Positions 8,465 through 19,716 of a stretch of DNA of 64,000 nucleotides are shown here, in pieces (the stretch's first letter is position 1; the number at the start of each line of letters is the position of its first letter). The position numbers were made by a program, and so were the translations under genes. The notes under the pieces were generated by a model. That model was not told the origin of the DNA, searched no databases, and saw nothing but the letters and a program-made list of their open reading frames with translations. Source of the stretch: Chondrus crispus (taxonomy: Eukaryota > Rhodophyta > Florideophyceae > Gigartinales > Gigartinaceae); the NCBI RefSeq assembly GCF_000350225.1, contig NW_005179067.1, positions 1-64,000 on the forward strand. The letters are read 5' to 3'.

Positions 8465-8699
8465 TTGGGCATCACGATACCAACACCCGCCTTCTTCCCA
8501 CAACGTCTACAACGTTGCGGGACCCCCCTTTTGGGATTCGAGCTACTGCGGGCCGCAAGCCCGCATAAATGGAAAGGGAGCTCCGAACACTCCGTGGCAT
8601 TGCGCCGCCAGGGGCTTTGGTTGTTTCGTTTGTTTGTTTGTTTTCGGGCCGTGAGGGTCTTCGACCTTTCCTGCTGCCTGCCAGGCGCATTGCACCACA
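8465..8699 (+). repeat. 5' LTR end of element D
   Basis: The end GGCGCATTGCACCACA at 8699 is matched by GGCGCATTGCACTACA at the end of the 3' LTR (13,511). Upstream blocks CGAACACTCCGT and CGGACACTCCGT also correspond. I cannot fix the left end of this LTR; only the last 200 bases or so can be matched by eye. Confidence 0.55.
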
Positions 8700-8847
8700 A
8701 AAGTGGTCTCCCGACCTAGAATTTTTGTCGACGACAGTCTCAATCTGGAGACAGACTGCAGAAGTGGTCACGGAGACAAGAATTAATCTAGGAATCTTTG
8801 TAGTTGTTTTTGTGTTAAGTTGGGTTCGTGTTTTTTTGAGACGAACC

Positions 8848-11038
8848 ATGTCGACAAGCGCCCCCAGGGACGTCGGTCCCGGGACGAGCAGAATCAGATC
8901 GGTAAGGGCGTCGCGGATCCCGCGAGGTCCTCGCACCCGAAACCAGGCCAATACGGCCACGGCTCCTGAGTTTCAAGAAGCCCCAACGGGGATTGAAGCC
9001 GACAAGGACAACCTATCCCACAGATTCGAGAAGATGGGCGAGGAAATTCGCCAAGAGATGACGAAAAATCTCGAGGCTGAATTAGCCTTGGTCCGAAAGC
9101 AACTGGAGTTGCAAGCATCCGAGTTCCACACCGTTTTAGGAGAGCTCTCGGCTCGAGTGGATCTCGTCGAGAAGGAGCGAGGTGATGCGATCGACGGTCT
9201 GGAGCCGAAGGTCCTAGCTTCGGTGAAACTTTCAGTCAAGGACGCAAGGCGCGACGCGAATCAAGCGTTGGAGTCCTTAGGTAAATTCAGAACCAGTATC
9301 GACGACAGGTTTGACCGGGCCGGGCATCGTCTCAAGGGCCTTGAACAGGCCGTCGGCCAAGAGCCGCTCTCTACAGGTCGAGAAGGCGACCGTCGATCGA
9401 AGAAGGATAAGTCCGCGCGACAGCGGAGTTTCAAGTCGAAGACTTCGAAGAAGAATCTGCGACGCAGGAGCAAGAGTGATTGTAGTGACGAGCCGGAGGA
9501 CCGAGACTCAATGACAGAGTCGAATGGTCTTTCCGAAGATGATGACGACGGTTCGTCGAACCATGCCGGCGATTCGGAACATCGTTCAGAGGAAGGAAAC
9601 GGAATTTCGCAGGGCAAGAAAATTACCTCCAGACGGGGCGGAATCACTTCGTCCGCCTCGCGGAGAGACAAGGACGCTGAGCCAGAGGACGTCGCTACGC
9701 GACGCGGGCCGCGTTGGGAGGAGTTGGAGGAGCTGAATCCGACCAACTACTTCTTCAAGAAGTTATTATCGTACCGGACGTACCGTCTGAGAAACCCGCA
9801 GACATATTTGTCGAGTTCTCGGCGGGCCGCCGTGCAAAAAATTAGGAGAGACATACCACCGAAGGTGAAGAGGGACAACACGTTTTTCTGGAGAAGACGG
9901 AGTCCTTGTTTTCGATTTTTTGGCCAAGCTGGTACAAGAATTCGACACGCAGGAGATGAACGAAGGTCAAGCGATTCGCTTGTTGCCCGAGTTCCTCGGC
10001 GGGATTGCCCTAAGACAGTACACTTCTGTGTCACAGACGGCTGGGTCCCATCATGGGAAGGTTTTCGTCTGGCCGGAGGCTGTACAGTGGCTACTACGAA
10101 GTTTCTCCACTGACGACGCGATCCGCGAAGCCGTTCTCGCGTTGCGATAAGTCCAACAGCGGCCGTCTGAAGACGAGATGGAATTGTACATTCGTGTGAC
10201 AGACTCGAGCAATCGTTGCGGGAATGTTTATTCCATGGAAGAGCAGATGACGATGTTCATCGAAGGGCTCGACGCAAATATGAAGCCGATGGTGTCCCAA
10301 TATAGACAAGATAACAGGGACGTGTCCTTCCTAAGATTGGTTAACTACGCAAAGGCCTACGGGTCCGCGAGCCGCTCAAGGGAAAAGAAGACCAAAAGGG
10401 TGACGATACAAGCACCAGCATCGCTGCGGACCGGAGCCAACCGCAAGGTCGGGCCCCTATCCAGAAAAATTCGCGGGGCTGCCAACCTGGCCGAGTCAAT
10501 TTCAGGATCAGAAGAACAAAGTTATCCGAGCAGGGACGGAACTGGTTATGGAAACGCGTTTATCGCCGAAGGAGATTTTATTGGAACATCGGATGGAAAT
10601 GGATACGGAGAAGATGGTTCGGGGGACGCGTCAACACTACCGACGCGCGCGTATATGGACTACTCGTATACGGAGGCCACTGATCCCGTGTTGGCATTTC
10701 AGGGGCGCGGTCACACGCCGGCGTCAAGAATTCCGATGGAGGACAAGGGTACGAATTTCCGAAGACCGGGGTGGTCAAGAAGGCCTCCGGCCCGCGGGCC
10801 GTCGAGGCCGCCGTACCCTCAGAAGACCCATGGCCTCATATATGCTATCATTGCTATGAGAAGGGGCACGGGGCGCCCACGTGCCTGCTCTCGTTCCGAG
10901 AGATGCATCGAGTTCTAGGGAACTATGAGGCACTGTCCCGGATGGAGAGGCTGGAAATTCCGTCGAAGAGCCACCTGAAGGTGAAGCAATGGTTCGAATC
11001 GGAAACCGCGAGCACGCCGAGTGCGTCAAGGGAGAGTT
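8848..11038 (+). pseudogene. gag: gag region of element D
   Basis: This encodes the structural protein of the particle. The start is taken at ATG 8848 (MSTSAPRD). The first part is charged and helical, with KQLELQASEFHTVLGELSA as a likely coiled coil, and is followed by Lys/Arg/Ser-rich sequence. The capsid-like middle has TAGSHHGKVFVWPEAVQWLLRSF-type residues. Near 10,830–10,890 is a zinc knuckle C-x2-C-x4-H-x4-C, read as CYHCYEKGHGAPTC. It resembles the gag of element E in layout. The region is broken, with a few breaks. Confidence 0.7.
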
Positions 11039-12137
11039 AGAACCGAACTTCGGGAAGGCCGGCCGCAGGGCCATCGTCAGACGTGAGAAGAAACCCGCGG
11101 CGGCAGGGAAACTGAATAAGGGAACCTCAAATAAGTTTGAAGGAGGGAAATGTGTCGGCCGAACCATGTCCGGGACTTCGTCCCGTTCCCCGATTTTGGA
11201 GAGGAAGGTAGTCCCGGACGAGGAGGTAGTGGGAATTGTTGACAAGCCGATAGAACCCGTACGGGTCAAGAAAATTTTGTGCAGAGGCAAGGACGACCGG
11301 CTGACAGAAGTCCGACGCCCCGGGTACAAGGTCAAGCGTAGGGAGTGCCCTGAGAAGATTGTATTCCTTGTGAGGAAAAATTATAAGGTCTTCGTGGACA
11401 TTGGACCGACGGTCGGGCTAATGAGCCGCGTATTGTCCGTGTTGGACACTGGCGCTGGCCCGAACCTGATTGGGAAATCGGAACTTCCCGCAGGTCTGGA
11501 AATTCTGGTCTCCTTTGGACCCATGCATGACATCGGCGATCCCAATAACAGGCCGCTTCGCACCGTTGGTACGATCAAGATGCCTGTGAGGCTTGGAACA
11601 TTTGTAGCTACAGCCGAATTTATAGTATGCGAGAAACTCGCCGTGCCGCTAATTCTGGGCGCGGACTACTGTGATCGGTTTGTAGAAGCTATTTACCCTC
11701 GGAGGAAGAAGGTGGAGTTGGTGGATTTTTCGGAGGTTCCGATTGTGCGGAAATTCTCGCCGAGAAAAGGGAAACGGACTCTCGTTCAGGGAGAGGACAC
11801 CGAAGATGGAAAATGGGAAAGGATATCCCCAAAAGTGAAAGTGGCTAAGGCGACGACGATTGAACCAGGGACGCAGCAAATAGTCCAATGTGTTTCAAAA
11901 AGAAACGGTCTCGTCGTGGTCCAGCCCTACCCGCCTCTGTACGACAAACACTGGTTGGTGAGTTCAAACGGGGTGGCTCAAGTGGAGCCTGACAGGCCAT
12001 TTCGCTTGTTAGTGGCGAACTTCAGACCGTATCCTGTCAGGGCTCAGAAGGTTCAAGTGGTAGCAGAGCATCTACCCCACCCAAGGGCCGTGTTGGAAAG
12101 CAAGACTACAATCGGAGAAGTGCTTGGAAATCAATAG
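10989..12137 (+). CDS. aspartic protease region of element D
   Basis: This 382-residue frame has the retroviral-type aspartic protease signature VLDTGAGPNLIG near residue 150. Further on, LILGADYCDRF fits the second conserved block of pepsin-like retroelement proteases. The C-terminal part (VSKRNGLVVVQP, VSSNGVAQVEP, LVANF) is shared with element E (VTSKRHGLMVLQP, VASNGVVQVEP, LVANF), which supports a common origin. In this family the protease lies between gag and RT and cleaves the polyprotein. Confidence 0.8.
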   Translation: MVRIGNREHAECVKGELEPNFGKAGRRAIVRREKKPAAAGKLNKGTSNKFEGGKCVGRTMSGTSSRSPILERKVVPDEEVVGIVDKPIEPVRVKKILCRGKDDRLTEVRRPGYKVKRRECPEKIVFLVRKNYKVFVDIGPTVGLMSRVLSVLDTGAGPNLIGKSELPAGLEILVSFGPMHDIGDPNNRPLRTVGTIKMPVRLGTFVATAEFIVCEKLAVPLILGADYCDRFVEAIYPRRKKVELVDFSEVPIVRKFSPRKGKRTLVQGEDTEDGKWERISPKVKVAKATTIEPGTQQIVQCVSKRNGLVVVQPYPPLYDKHWLVSSNGVAQVEPDRPFRLLVANFRPYPVRAQKVQVVAEHLPHPRAVLESKTTIGEVLGNQ

Positions 12138-12428
12138 AGGACAGAAGAAATTTTTAATAATTCTACCTCGCCGCCTAAGGGCGCCAGAAGAAGTACATCG
12201 TCGGAACAAGAACGCGAGGACCCGCTGGAGGAACGGTCGGGCGAGCTCTCCGCGACGGTATCTTCGAAGCCGGAACGACGGATCGAGCCCCCCACCGCCG
12301 GACGTGGAGGAACTCGACCTGAGCCACGTTCCGGACCGGCTGCGCGAAAGATTCCGTCAGATGTTTGTAGTGCAATACGCACCTGAAAAGGGGGGTGAAA
12401 AGAAGTGAAAAAGGAAAAAATTGGATAC

Positions 12429-13511
12429 TGTAGTCCGGGTTTGGGGGACACACGTGTGCGACGAAGCGCACGATTATTTTAATTATTTAATTTATTTACT
12501 AATTAGATCTAGAATCTAGAGCCGGGAGCTACTGTACTCGCCCCGGCGGGGCTCTATATAACTTAGCCCTTTGACCGACCAAGTCAATATACCAACCCGA
12601 GTTGCCGGAGTTGAATGTCGCCTTGGTCGAAGTCCGTCTCTACTTTCCAGCTCCCTTTTACCTAAACCTACGGCATCCTTCAGCGCTCGGGGGTCCCATT
12701 CCTTTTCCCTTTATTTCCTAATCGAACCCGAGGTGCCAGAGTCTGATATCGCCTTGGTTGAAGTTCGTCTTTTACAAGACACTCCGTTTAACTACAGATT
12801 ACTTTATCCTTTGCGCTCGGGGGTTCCCTTTTCTTTTCCTTTATTTCCCTATCCTTTTCTCTCTCTAATTCTACCTATTTTCCCTTATCTTGTGTTGGTG
12901 CCATCGGCCTCGGTTGCGACCGAACCGGTGTAGGTGTTTTTGCCATCGGGCGACACAGTTGACGTAGCGCTGCTACTGTGACCCATTTAGCGACGGAGAT
13001 TGTTGCAACGACCTCTCCCTCGAAGGGCTTCGTCGCGTTACAAGGCAGTGTTGGTGCCATCGGCCTCGGTTGCAACTGAACCGGTGTAGGTGTTTCGAGC
13101 CATCGGGCGGCACAGTTGACGCAGCGCTGCTACTTTCATTTCATCCCGTCGGGCTGCGTTGCGACGCCCCCCGTCGAAGGCCTTGTCGCGTTATAAGGTG
13201 TCGAAGAAGCTCAACGAGCATTGGCCTTACAACCCAGTGGAACCGGGGTACCTAAGTACGCGCCCCACCCCACACTCGTCGAGCAGTTCTCTTCGCAAGT
13301 CTCTACCACATCGATCCCGGGCCGGGCTATTTCTCTGTGCCCCCCTATCAGGGATCTGAGCCACTACGAGTCGCAAGCTCGTTTAAACGGAGACGGGAGA
13401 GTCGGACACTCCGTAGCGCTGTGCCATCGGCAGTTCTTCTTTTTGTTGCTGTTGTTGTTTTTGCTGGACCATCGGACCGCGGTCTCTGCCTGACAGGCGC
13501 ATTGCACTACA
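12429..13511 (+). repeat. 3' LTR of element D
   Basis: A sequence of about 1083 bp runs from TGTAGTCCGGG to GCATTGCACTACA. It carries a TATA-like CTATATAA at about 12,552, just after a GC-rich stem (GCCCCGGCGGGGC). Repeated units inside, such as GGTGCCATCGGCCTCGGTTG (about 12,897 and 13,052), show internal duplication. The LTR length is inferred from the end motifs only. Confidence 0.6.
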
Positions 13512-13514
13512 ATG

Positions 13515-15298
13515 TTAACCTCTGACGGAATCTTTCGCGCACTTCCCCGGGGAAGCTACTGTCACGGGCTCCTCCTCCTCCATGGCTCGCGGGGAACCCG
13601 TAGCAACCGGCACCTCCACTTCGGGCGGCGTTGGCGGACCGACTGGAGGACCCTCCGTGGTGCAGGCTGTACCCGGCATCGGCGAGAGCGGAGCCGCCGT
13701 AACCGGCAACGACTCGGTTGAGGGCTCGACGGGGGCCCTGGCGGAGGTGACCGCCGCGCCCCACCCGTCGCCCGAGGCAATGACTGCGCCGTATGACGCG
13801 GTGTCGGCGTCCGGCAGGGGATCGTACCAATTGGCGGCATCCGCCGAGGTGCCATCCCAATGCGGCATCCGCAGGGAGCACCCGTGAGCCCAACTGTACC
13901 AGACGAAGTCGCCCCGCTCGAGGAGGGACCAGTCCAACCGCTCGGAGAAGTCGAAGATGGCCTCGGCGCCAGTCGGGTCGAAGGACGTACCCTCGAGGAT
14001 GGCCGCCACCCCGACCGACCGGATGAGCTGCAAAAGCCCCGGAGATAACCGGAAGAGTGAGCCCCGCTCGCCGCGGTCATTCGCATTCCGGCTTGCCAAG
14101 CGGGGGTCCGGGCACTTTGTGAAAAACGGAAGGCCGTCCCGTGCGGCGTGGAGAAAACACTGCAAGGCCAGGACGGCCCACTCCGAAAGGATAATCGCAT
14201 CGATCAGCCGGCGCGTCCCCGCCGAGGCTTCCTGACCGAACGGACCCACCGGCATCGAGCGTGCGGCGACATACGCCAGCACGCTGAGCGTGGGGACACA
14301 GAGGTACTCCGGGGCCTCGAGGCTACTCCATCCGTCCGGTAAGGCGAGGTATAACTGACCCCGGGCCGACAGGGGGACTGCGAAGAATTCCGTGGTGTGC
14401 CACATGTGGAAATAGGCACACACACGGCGCCACTGCAGTCGGCTCTCCTTCGCGGAATTCTCACCCCACAGGGCGCGGTTGGCCACACTGTACCACCGGT
14501 CGAACGGGCGGGAGAAGGCCACCAGTTGGACGCGGGGCCTGGGATCCACATCCCCGCCGAACCGCTCGAAGAGACCGAACAACTGCGCGTGGTACTGCTC
14601 CTCGCCCGCGCAGCGGACGTACAGGAGATCCGAACGGGAGTCGGCCATCACCCGATGCGGTGCATGGAGCCAACGGGTCCTCCACGCAGCCGAGCGGTGT
14701 TCTTGCCGAACTCGTCCGCGAGGGGAGGGCGTGCGGATGCCCCTCCGCCTCGGGATGGCCTGAAACCGGCGGAGTCGGGGAAGGCCGTACCGATGTAGGC
14801 ATCGACGGTCATTGGCAGTTGCTCCCGCGAGGGATTCCGACCACCCCGTGACGTCCGGTGGTCCAAATAGGTCCCTGGCAACAGAGACCGGACGGTGCGC
14901 ATCCCGGTGCGGAGCAAACCTGTCGGCGGCGTTGCCGCCACCGGGTGCGTAACCGCGTACGGATCAGGCCGCGCCGGCTGAGTTCCTCCTTCGGTTGCCG
15001 GGTGTCCCGCAGCTGCGACCCAGTCGGGCGACCGCCTCAGTACGGTCAACTCTCCAACCTGGGGAGCCGGGGATGATCTTAGGGGGCGCGGCAAGGGCCC
15101 GTGCTCGTCGGGAGAAGGACCCCAAGTCGGGAGGCCGCCGGTACTCGCGGGCTGCGCCGGACGGTCAGAGGGACCCGTAGCGGGTTGGTCCCCGGCGCGC
15201 GAAGCCCGCGCCGGATGGAATGAAAGCGCCGGCACGGGTGCCGCCGAGGGAGGCCGCTCGCATGGGGGCTGTCCCTGCTCCGTGCGGTGATCTACCAT
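13515..15298 (-). pseudogene. antisense accessory ORF region of element C
   Basis: This is the homologue of the antisense ORF in element A. The N-terminal piece begins MVDHRTEQGQ at 15,298, is Pro-rich, and contains TVRSLLPGTYLDHR and LPMTVDAY. The C-terminal piece has DLLYVRCAGEEQYH, FHMWHTTEFFAVP, EAPEYLCVPT, ILSEWAVLAL, GLPFFTKCPDPRLA and GDFVWYSWA. After these it adds a Pro/Ala/Glu-rich tail. Similarity to A runs through the whole Trp-rich part, while the Pro-rich parts differ, as expected for a folded domain with disordered arms. It lies 328 bp from the LTR, as in A. About one break is suspected. No known protein family is recognised. Confidence 0.7.
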
Positions 15299-15625
15299 CG
15301 GGTTGGCAGGAGGAAAAAGGGAGGAAGAAGCGTGAGGAAGAGCCTGGATAGTGGTGTTTGTGGAGTGAGTCGTGGGGTGTGCTGTGGGGTGAGTTGGGGG
15401 TTCGTAGTGGGGGACAAGGGAAGCGTGAGGACACCCGCCACCGCACCGGCGGAACCGCCACGGTTAAATACCAAAAACTCCAAAGGCTCCCCTATGGAGT
15501 CGACCGCTGCACGACCGCGCTCCCGCGGTCGGCGCGGGCTCTTCCGTACGGTGGGCGCCCCTGCAAGCCGGTCATTGGAGACATCCGCCGCGACAGGGAC
15601 GTGTCGCGAAATAAGGAAGGGGGTC

Positions 15626-16261
15626 TGCAGTACAATTCCGTACCACAACCCCCCGGGGAGATGATAACCGCGCGGGAGGGCGGGTGCTGCTGTAGCGAGC
15701 AGGCGTACACGCGCCCGCCAACGTGTACAGTAGTACCCCAGGGGTCCGACGTGGGACAGCCGGTAGCAGCGGGCGTGGCCACGGGTAACACGTAGCACAA
15801 CTGTCGGCCGGGATCGTGGCCACGGGCACATGTGAATAATCCGTATGGTGGCCAACTGGTAAGTAATAGCTAATGGCACAAATTAAGTAATTGTGTAAAG
15901 TAGCTGGTACACAGTAAGTGGCAGCTACTGTAGATGGACAAGTGTCCTGGCGTCCCACTTAGGGGTTAAGACCGGGGACACCTGCCCGTCCCAGCAAAGG
16001 GGAGGTAGACTCGCCTCCCTTCCCTTTACGGCTAAGTTCTAACACCGTTCCCGTTTTCCTTTAGTTCGGGCTTCTAACCTGTGACCGGCCGTCCGGTTAT
16101 AACACTACGGACCAGCTGCGCGTCACCGACCATGTGAGCCTTCCCTATTTCGAGTCCATCCGTACGGTTTTTATCGGCGTATGGGTAACCCAGCGTCGCG
16201 CGCTCCATCACCTCTAACCCCCCTCGCTCGGAGTGGTCGGGACGAAGGTAGTTATACCACA
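15626..16261 (+). repeat. 3' LTR of element C
   Basis: This 636-bp LTR starts TGCAGTACAATTCC and ends GTTATACCACA. It is preceded by the tract AAGGAAGGGGGTC, identical to that of element A. It carries the shared stem-loops, here GGGAGGT–AGACTC–GCCTCCC, and a TACTGTA box. It also shares long blocks with the solo LTRs at 28,999–29,638 and 50,202–54,701. Confidence 0.85.
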
Positions 16262-16540
16262 CCTTTACTCCGCCACCCGTTGAACTCTCTGAATTATCGT
16301 ACTGTCCTCGAGCGATAATACCGCACTGATGTATTACTCGAGAAGGCACTGCAATCCCACTTCGTCGTCCCTGCTCATCTACAGCACACGTTAACACAGA
16401 AAGTCATGGATCAACATTTAGCAGACCTCCAACCGTCGAATAGTGATAGCACGGAATTGGGAATTCGCGATCGCGTCCGGTTTCAATCCCTGGCATCTTC
16501 TACCGCCGCACGACCCTTCATGGCCGTGCCAAACTCCGAC
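16262..16540 (+). pseudogene. left part of a LINE-type ORF split by element B
   Basis: This open stretch reads QSHFVVPAHLQHTLTQK, then MDQHLADLQPSNSD and ASSTAARPFMAVPN, up to the AACGG duplication before element B. The pattern of an FMAVPN-type block followed by RLGIP and C..C resembles the region after reverse transcriptase in many non-LTR retroelements. It resumes on the other side of element B at 26,730. The rest of the LINE (endonuclease and RT) is not in the window. Confidence 0.5.
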
Positions 16541-16545
16541 AACGG
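16541..16545 (+). repeat. target-site duplication AACGG, left of element B
   Basis: AACGG directly precedes the 5' LTR, and the same five bases follow the 3' LTR at 26,725–26,729. This defines the insertion exactly and shows that both LTRs belong to one element. Confidence 0.9.
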
Positions 16546-17122
16546 TGTAGTACAACGGCGCGAAAGCAACGGCACCACCTCTGCCGCCCCGGGATACAAT
16601 ACGATGGGCTCTAAGCGCGAGAAGAAGTGTAAGGAGTTATATTTACACCACACGGCCGGTGCGGAGTACAGTAGTACCCCGCTGGTTACACGTGTAGGAT
16701 CCGAACGGTAAGTAATTAGTAATTAGTAGTTAATGGCACAAATTAGGGAATTTAGCACAGTAGCTGGTATACGGTAAGTAACAGCTACTGTAGCGGGACT
16801 GATGTCCTGGCGTCCCACTTAGGGGTTAAGACCGGGGCATCTGCCCCGTTCCAGTAAACGGGAGGCAGACTCGCCTCCCTTCCCTTTACGGCTTTTTGCT
16901 AACTCCGTCCGAATTTACCTCTAAGTCTCAGGCTTCTAACCCGTGACCGGCTGTGTGGATATAGCACCTCCACTCAGCTGCGCGTCACCGGCCACGTGTG
17001 CCTTCCCTCTTTACGAGTTCTTCCGATCGGTCCGCGCTGGCGTGGGTACCCCGCGTCGCGCGCTCCCTCACACTAATCCCCCCTCGTTTCCGAGTGGTCG
17101 GGACGTGGGTAGTTTTACCACA
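16546..17122 (+). repeat. 5' LTR of element B
   Basis: This 577-bp LTR runs from TGTAGTACAACGG to GTTTTACCACA. It contains three consecutive stem-loops shared by family-1 LTRs: GGGAC..GTCC, GGGGCA–TC–TGCCCC, and GGGAGGC–AGACTC–GCCTCCC. A TGG-starting candidate primer site lies just after it at 17,125. TACTGTA motifs occur twice. Confidence 0.9.
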
Positions 17123-17246
17123 TTTTGGTACTCTTGTGGAGGGTATAACTACAGAGGTCGAGCCCGCACTGGATCGCCAGCGCGAGCAACCGATCGGATT
17201 GAAAGAGGTCGAAAATCACCGCGTCGATCGCCAGTGATCATCGACG

Positions 17247-19696
17247 ATGAAACTTGCGGATTCCGCCGGAGAAGATACCGCCTCCGGGCGAGCAAGTACC
17301 CGCCGTGGCAGAGGCGCACAGCGCCTCCGGATCGACAATCCGGAAGCCCTGCTACGCCCGCCGTCTACCAGGGGCCAGAAGACCCCTTCCGTTTCGGACA
17401 TCACCGCCAGGCTACAGGCTGGTGGGGGAAACCGCGTACAAGTACTGTACGACGCGTTACTCCCGCGACTACAAATCTGGATGGAGGATTTCCTCGCTGA
17501 GGAACTACCTCAGGTCGTCCAGGTTTGCCTCGACCGAACGGCACCAAGACTGGTGGCGGAGCATGCGGACACCGCACTCCGCGCCCTGCTGGACGAGAAG
17601 ATCGCCCCCTCGTACGCGACGAGGTGGTGGCAGCGCTCGCCGCGGAGGAGGACAAATCTCCGACCGCATTGGCTCTAAAGGGAGCTATTAGCTCCGCCGT
17701 ATCCATCCGTCTGGCCACGACATTTACCGAAACGGGAGGCGCGGTACCGCCGCCGGCGCCGCGCCGTGAAACCGTTCCGGACTCAAGCTTTAATATCGCT
17801 GATCCGATCGGCGCCGTACCCGAGATTGATAGAATGGACCCTCACCCGGAGGGCAGAGACATCTATCTCCCAACCGTCCATGGTGCAACAGGGAGGACCA
17901 CAGAAAATGTCCTCCCCATACTCGCCGGTACGGGCGACCCCCGCTGGACAGACAACCGCCTGGGGCTCTCCGAGACAGAGAATCGGGACCCGTACCGGTT
18001 GAGCAGAAGACGCGCACCCGGCACGCACAGGACCGAACCGGAATACACCCGGTATTCCGACGCAGAAGACCCCCGTCACAGGACGGATGAAGACCGCGAG
18101 GGACGCCGCTGGCGATACCGCGATAACCTCGAGGCACGCCACGGGCGATACCGCGATGCCGGAGGGGGAGGATACACATCCGATGATGACCCATCCGGTT
18201 CGGAAGACTCTCGCAGGCGGGGCCACAGGGCCCGCCGCGATAGAAGCCGAGACCGGCACCGGCAAGACCCGTCCGACTCGGAAAACTACCACACCGAGTC
18301 GGATGAGGAGCGTCGTCGCTCGAGCAGACACCGCCGGGCTGCCCCGAAGAGCGACGAGCGACGGCCCACGGTAATCAGGCCCCTCAATGACCTGTTTAGC
18401 AAAGGTCGTCAACTACAAGACCTACCGCCTGGAACGGCGTAGCTCGCGCTACGACTCTACAGTAGCGCGGCACATTAACCGTTACCGGAAAAAACTGGAC
18501 GTGCAGATGAGGTCCCCCACGTTCAGCGGTAAAGATCCGATTGCGGTATTGAGATTCCTCGCACGCATCAAGATGGCGTGCGACCACAACGGGATTACGG
18601 AAGGAGCCGCCGTGTGGTGCTTTCAATTCTACCTGACCGGGCAGGCTCACGCCTTACTCCAGTCCCGTCTCAATGGAAACACCATAGCGGTTGACGTGGA
18701 GCGGCGCGAGCTGGTCCGGACATACCCACAGGTGGTCAACTTTCTGTTGCGCACCTATGCTACCGACGAGGTAATTTCCGAAGCGGTTGGGGATGTGACC
18801 TCTTCCGTCAAAATTCAAACATGACGGAGGAGGTCTACAGTAACCACCTCTGGGACAAGGCACTCCGCTGCGGTACGGTATTCTCCGACAGGCGGTTGCA
18901 GTCCCTGTTCGTAGAGGGATTACTTCCCGCCACGTGCGCGCAGGTTCGTAATTACCTCGCTACGCACTCGGATGTGGAATACCAATCCGTCGCTCGCTAT
19001 GCGCAAGCGATCAGGGAAACCAATCGGGCTTCCCGTCGACAAGGGATGTCAGCCATGGCTCACCGAGAGCCGTCCGGAGCGGCTAGAAGATTCGACCGCA
19101 CCGCAAGGACGAGGCCCGTGATGTCGGTTGAGTCGGCATCCGACATCCCGACGGCCGGGGGATTTGCTGAAGAAGCAATCCTGGCCGTGACGGACCAAAG
19201 GGCCACGCCGACCTCGATGAGCTCGCCACTGACGAGTTATTATCCGTCGCCGGCAGCCTCGACGGCGAGCGCCCCAGTTCCACCCGCCAACTCTCCCGAC
19301 GTGCGCACAGGACCGTACGGGAGGCAAGGGCAGGATCCACGCGTCCGGTTCTCCGGCGGGAGATTTCCCGGACCGCCACCGTGGTGGTTCTGCCTTCACA
19401 CCACGCACCGACAAGAAGAGTGCCCCGTCGTTGCCGATGCGAGCCTGCGGGCCAAGCTTCTGGAGGCACGAGAGGCCAACTACCAGAAGCTACGCATCCG
19501 GCAAGGCCTCCGCCCGGGATCCCCGTTCAACCGCCAGGGGCCGTCCGCTTGGCGAAACGAGCGTCAAACGGCCCCCGCGGGCGTCAACGTGGTCGAGGAA
19601 CCGCACCCCGACCATACCGAAGACCACGTGGCGCAAGCCGCGGATGAAACCCGGGAGGACTTGCTGCTGACGGGGGAAGCCGGGGAGGACGCGTAG
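17247..19696 (+). pseudogene. gag: gag region of element B
   Basis: The overlapping open stretches at 17,525–18,442, 18,387–18,824 and 18,821–19,696 lie between the LTR and the protease. The first is rich in Arg, Asp and Ser (RRHRARRDRSRDRHR type), suggesting a basic, nucleic-acid-binding arm. The second has capsid-like sequence (SPTFSGKDPIAVLRFLARIK, AVWCFQFYLTGQAHALL), comparable with gag of element E (LRFDGSDPIKVLGFLSRF, VKYFLQGQA). The third carries a Cys/His cluster at about 19,385–19,430. The region is broken in a few places. Confidence 0.7.
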
Positions 19697-19716
19697 AGGC
19701 GACGACGTCTCTCCCC

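Larger units (their letters stand above)
8465..13511 (+). mobile_element. LTR element D (gag and protease recognised)
   Basis: A 5' LTR end at about 8699 is followed by a primer-binding-like TGGTCTCCCGACC. Then come gag with a zinc knuckle, an aspartic protease region and a 3' LTR ending at 13,511. No reverse transcriptase or integrase is recognised between protease and LTR. Gag–protease style and the linker motif DLSHVPDRLRERF match element E, so D belongs to the E-like lineage of Ty3/Gypsy elements. The two LTR ends share a pattern but are clearly diverged, suggesting an old copy or a mosaic of two copies. It is broken. The exact left boundary is uncertain. Confidence 0.7.
13512..16261 (+). 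mobile_element. LTR element C, 3' part only
   Basis: This fragment consists of an antisense ORF region (13,515–15,298, minus), a CT-rich leader on that strand, the pre-PPT hairpin, a polypurine tract and a family-1 LTR (15,626–16,261). Its layout is the same as the end of element A. Nothing of gag or pol is present between element D and this fragment. The other parts are absent, so it is a broken remnant. Confidence 0.75.

Noticed and set aside
12571-12933. 120-codon ORF in D's 3' LTR
   Set aside because: Lies inside the LTR, made of Phe/Pro/Leu-rich CT tracts; no support as a gene.
8465-13511. Target duplication for element D
   Set aside because: ATGTT follows the 3' LTR, but no matching copy was found before the 5' LTR, whose left end is uncertain.
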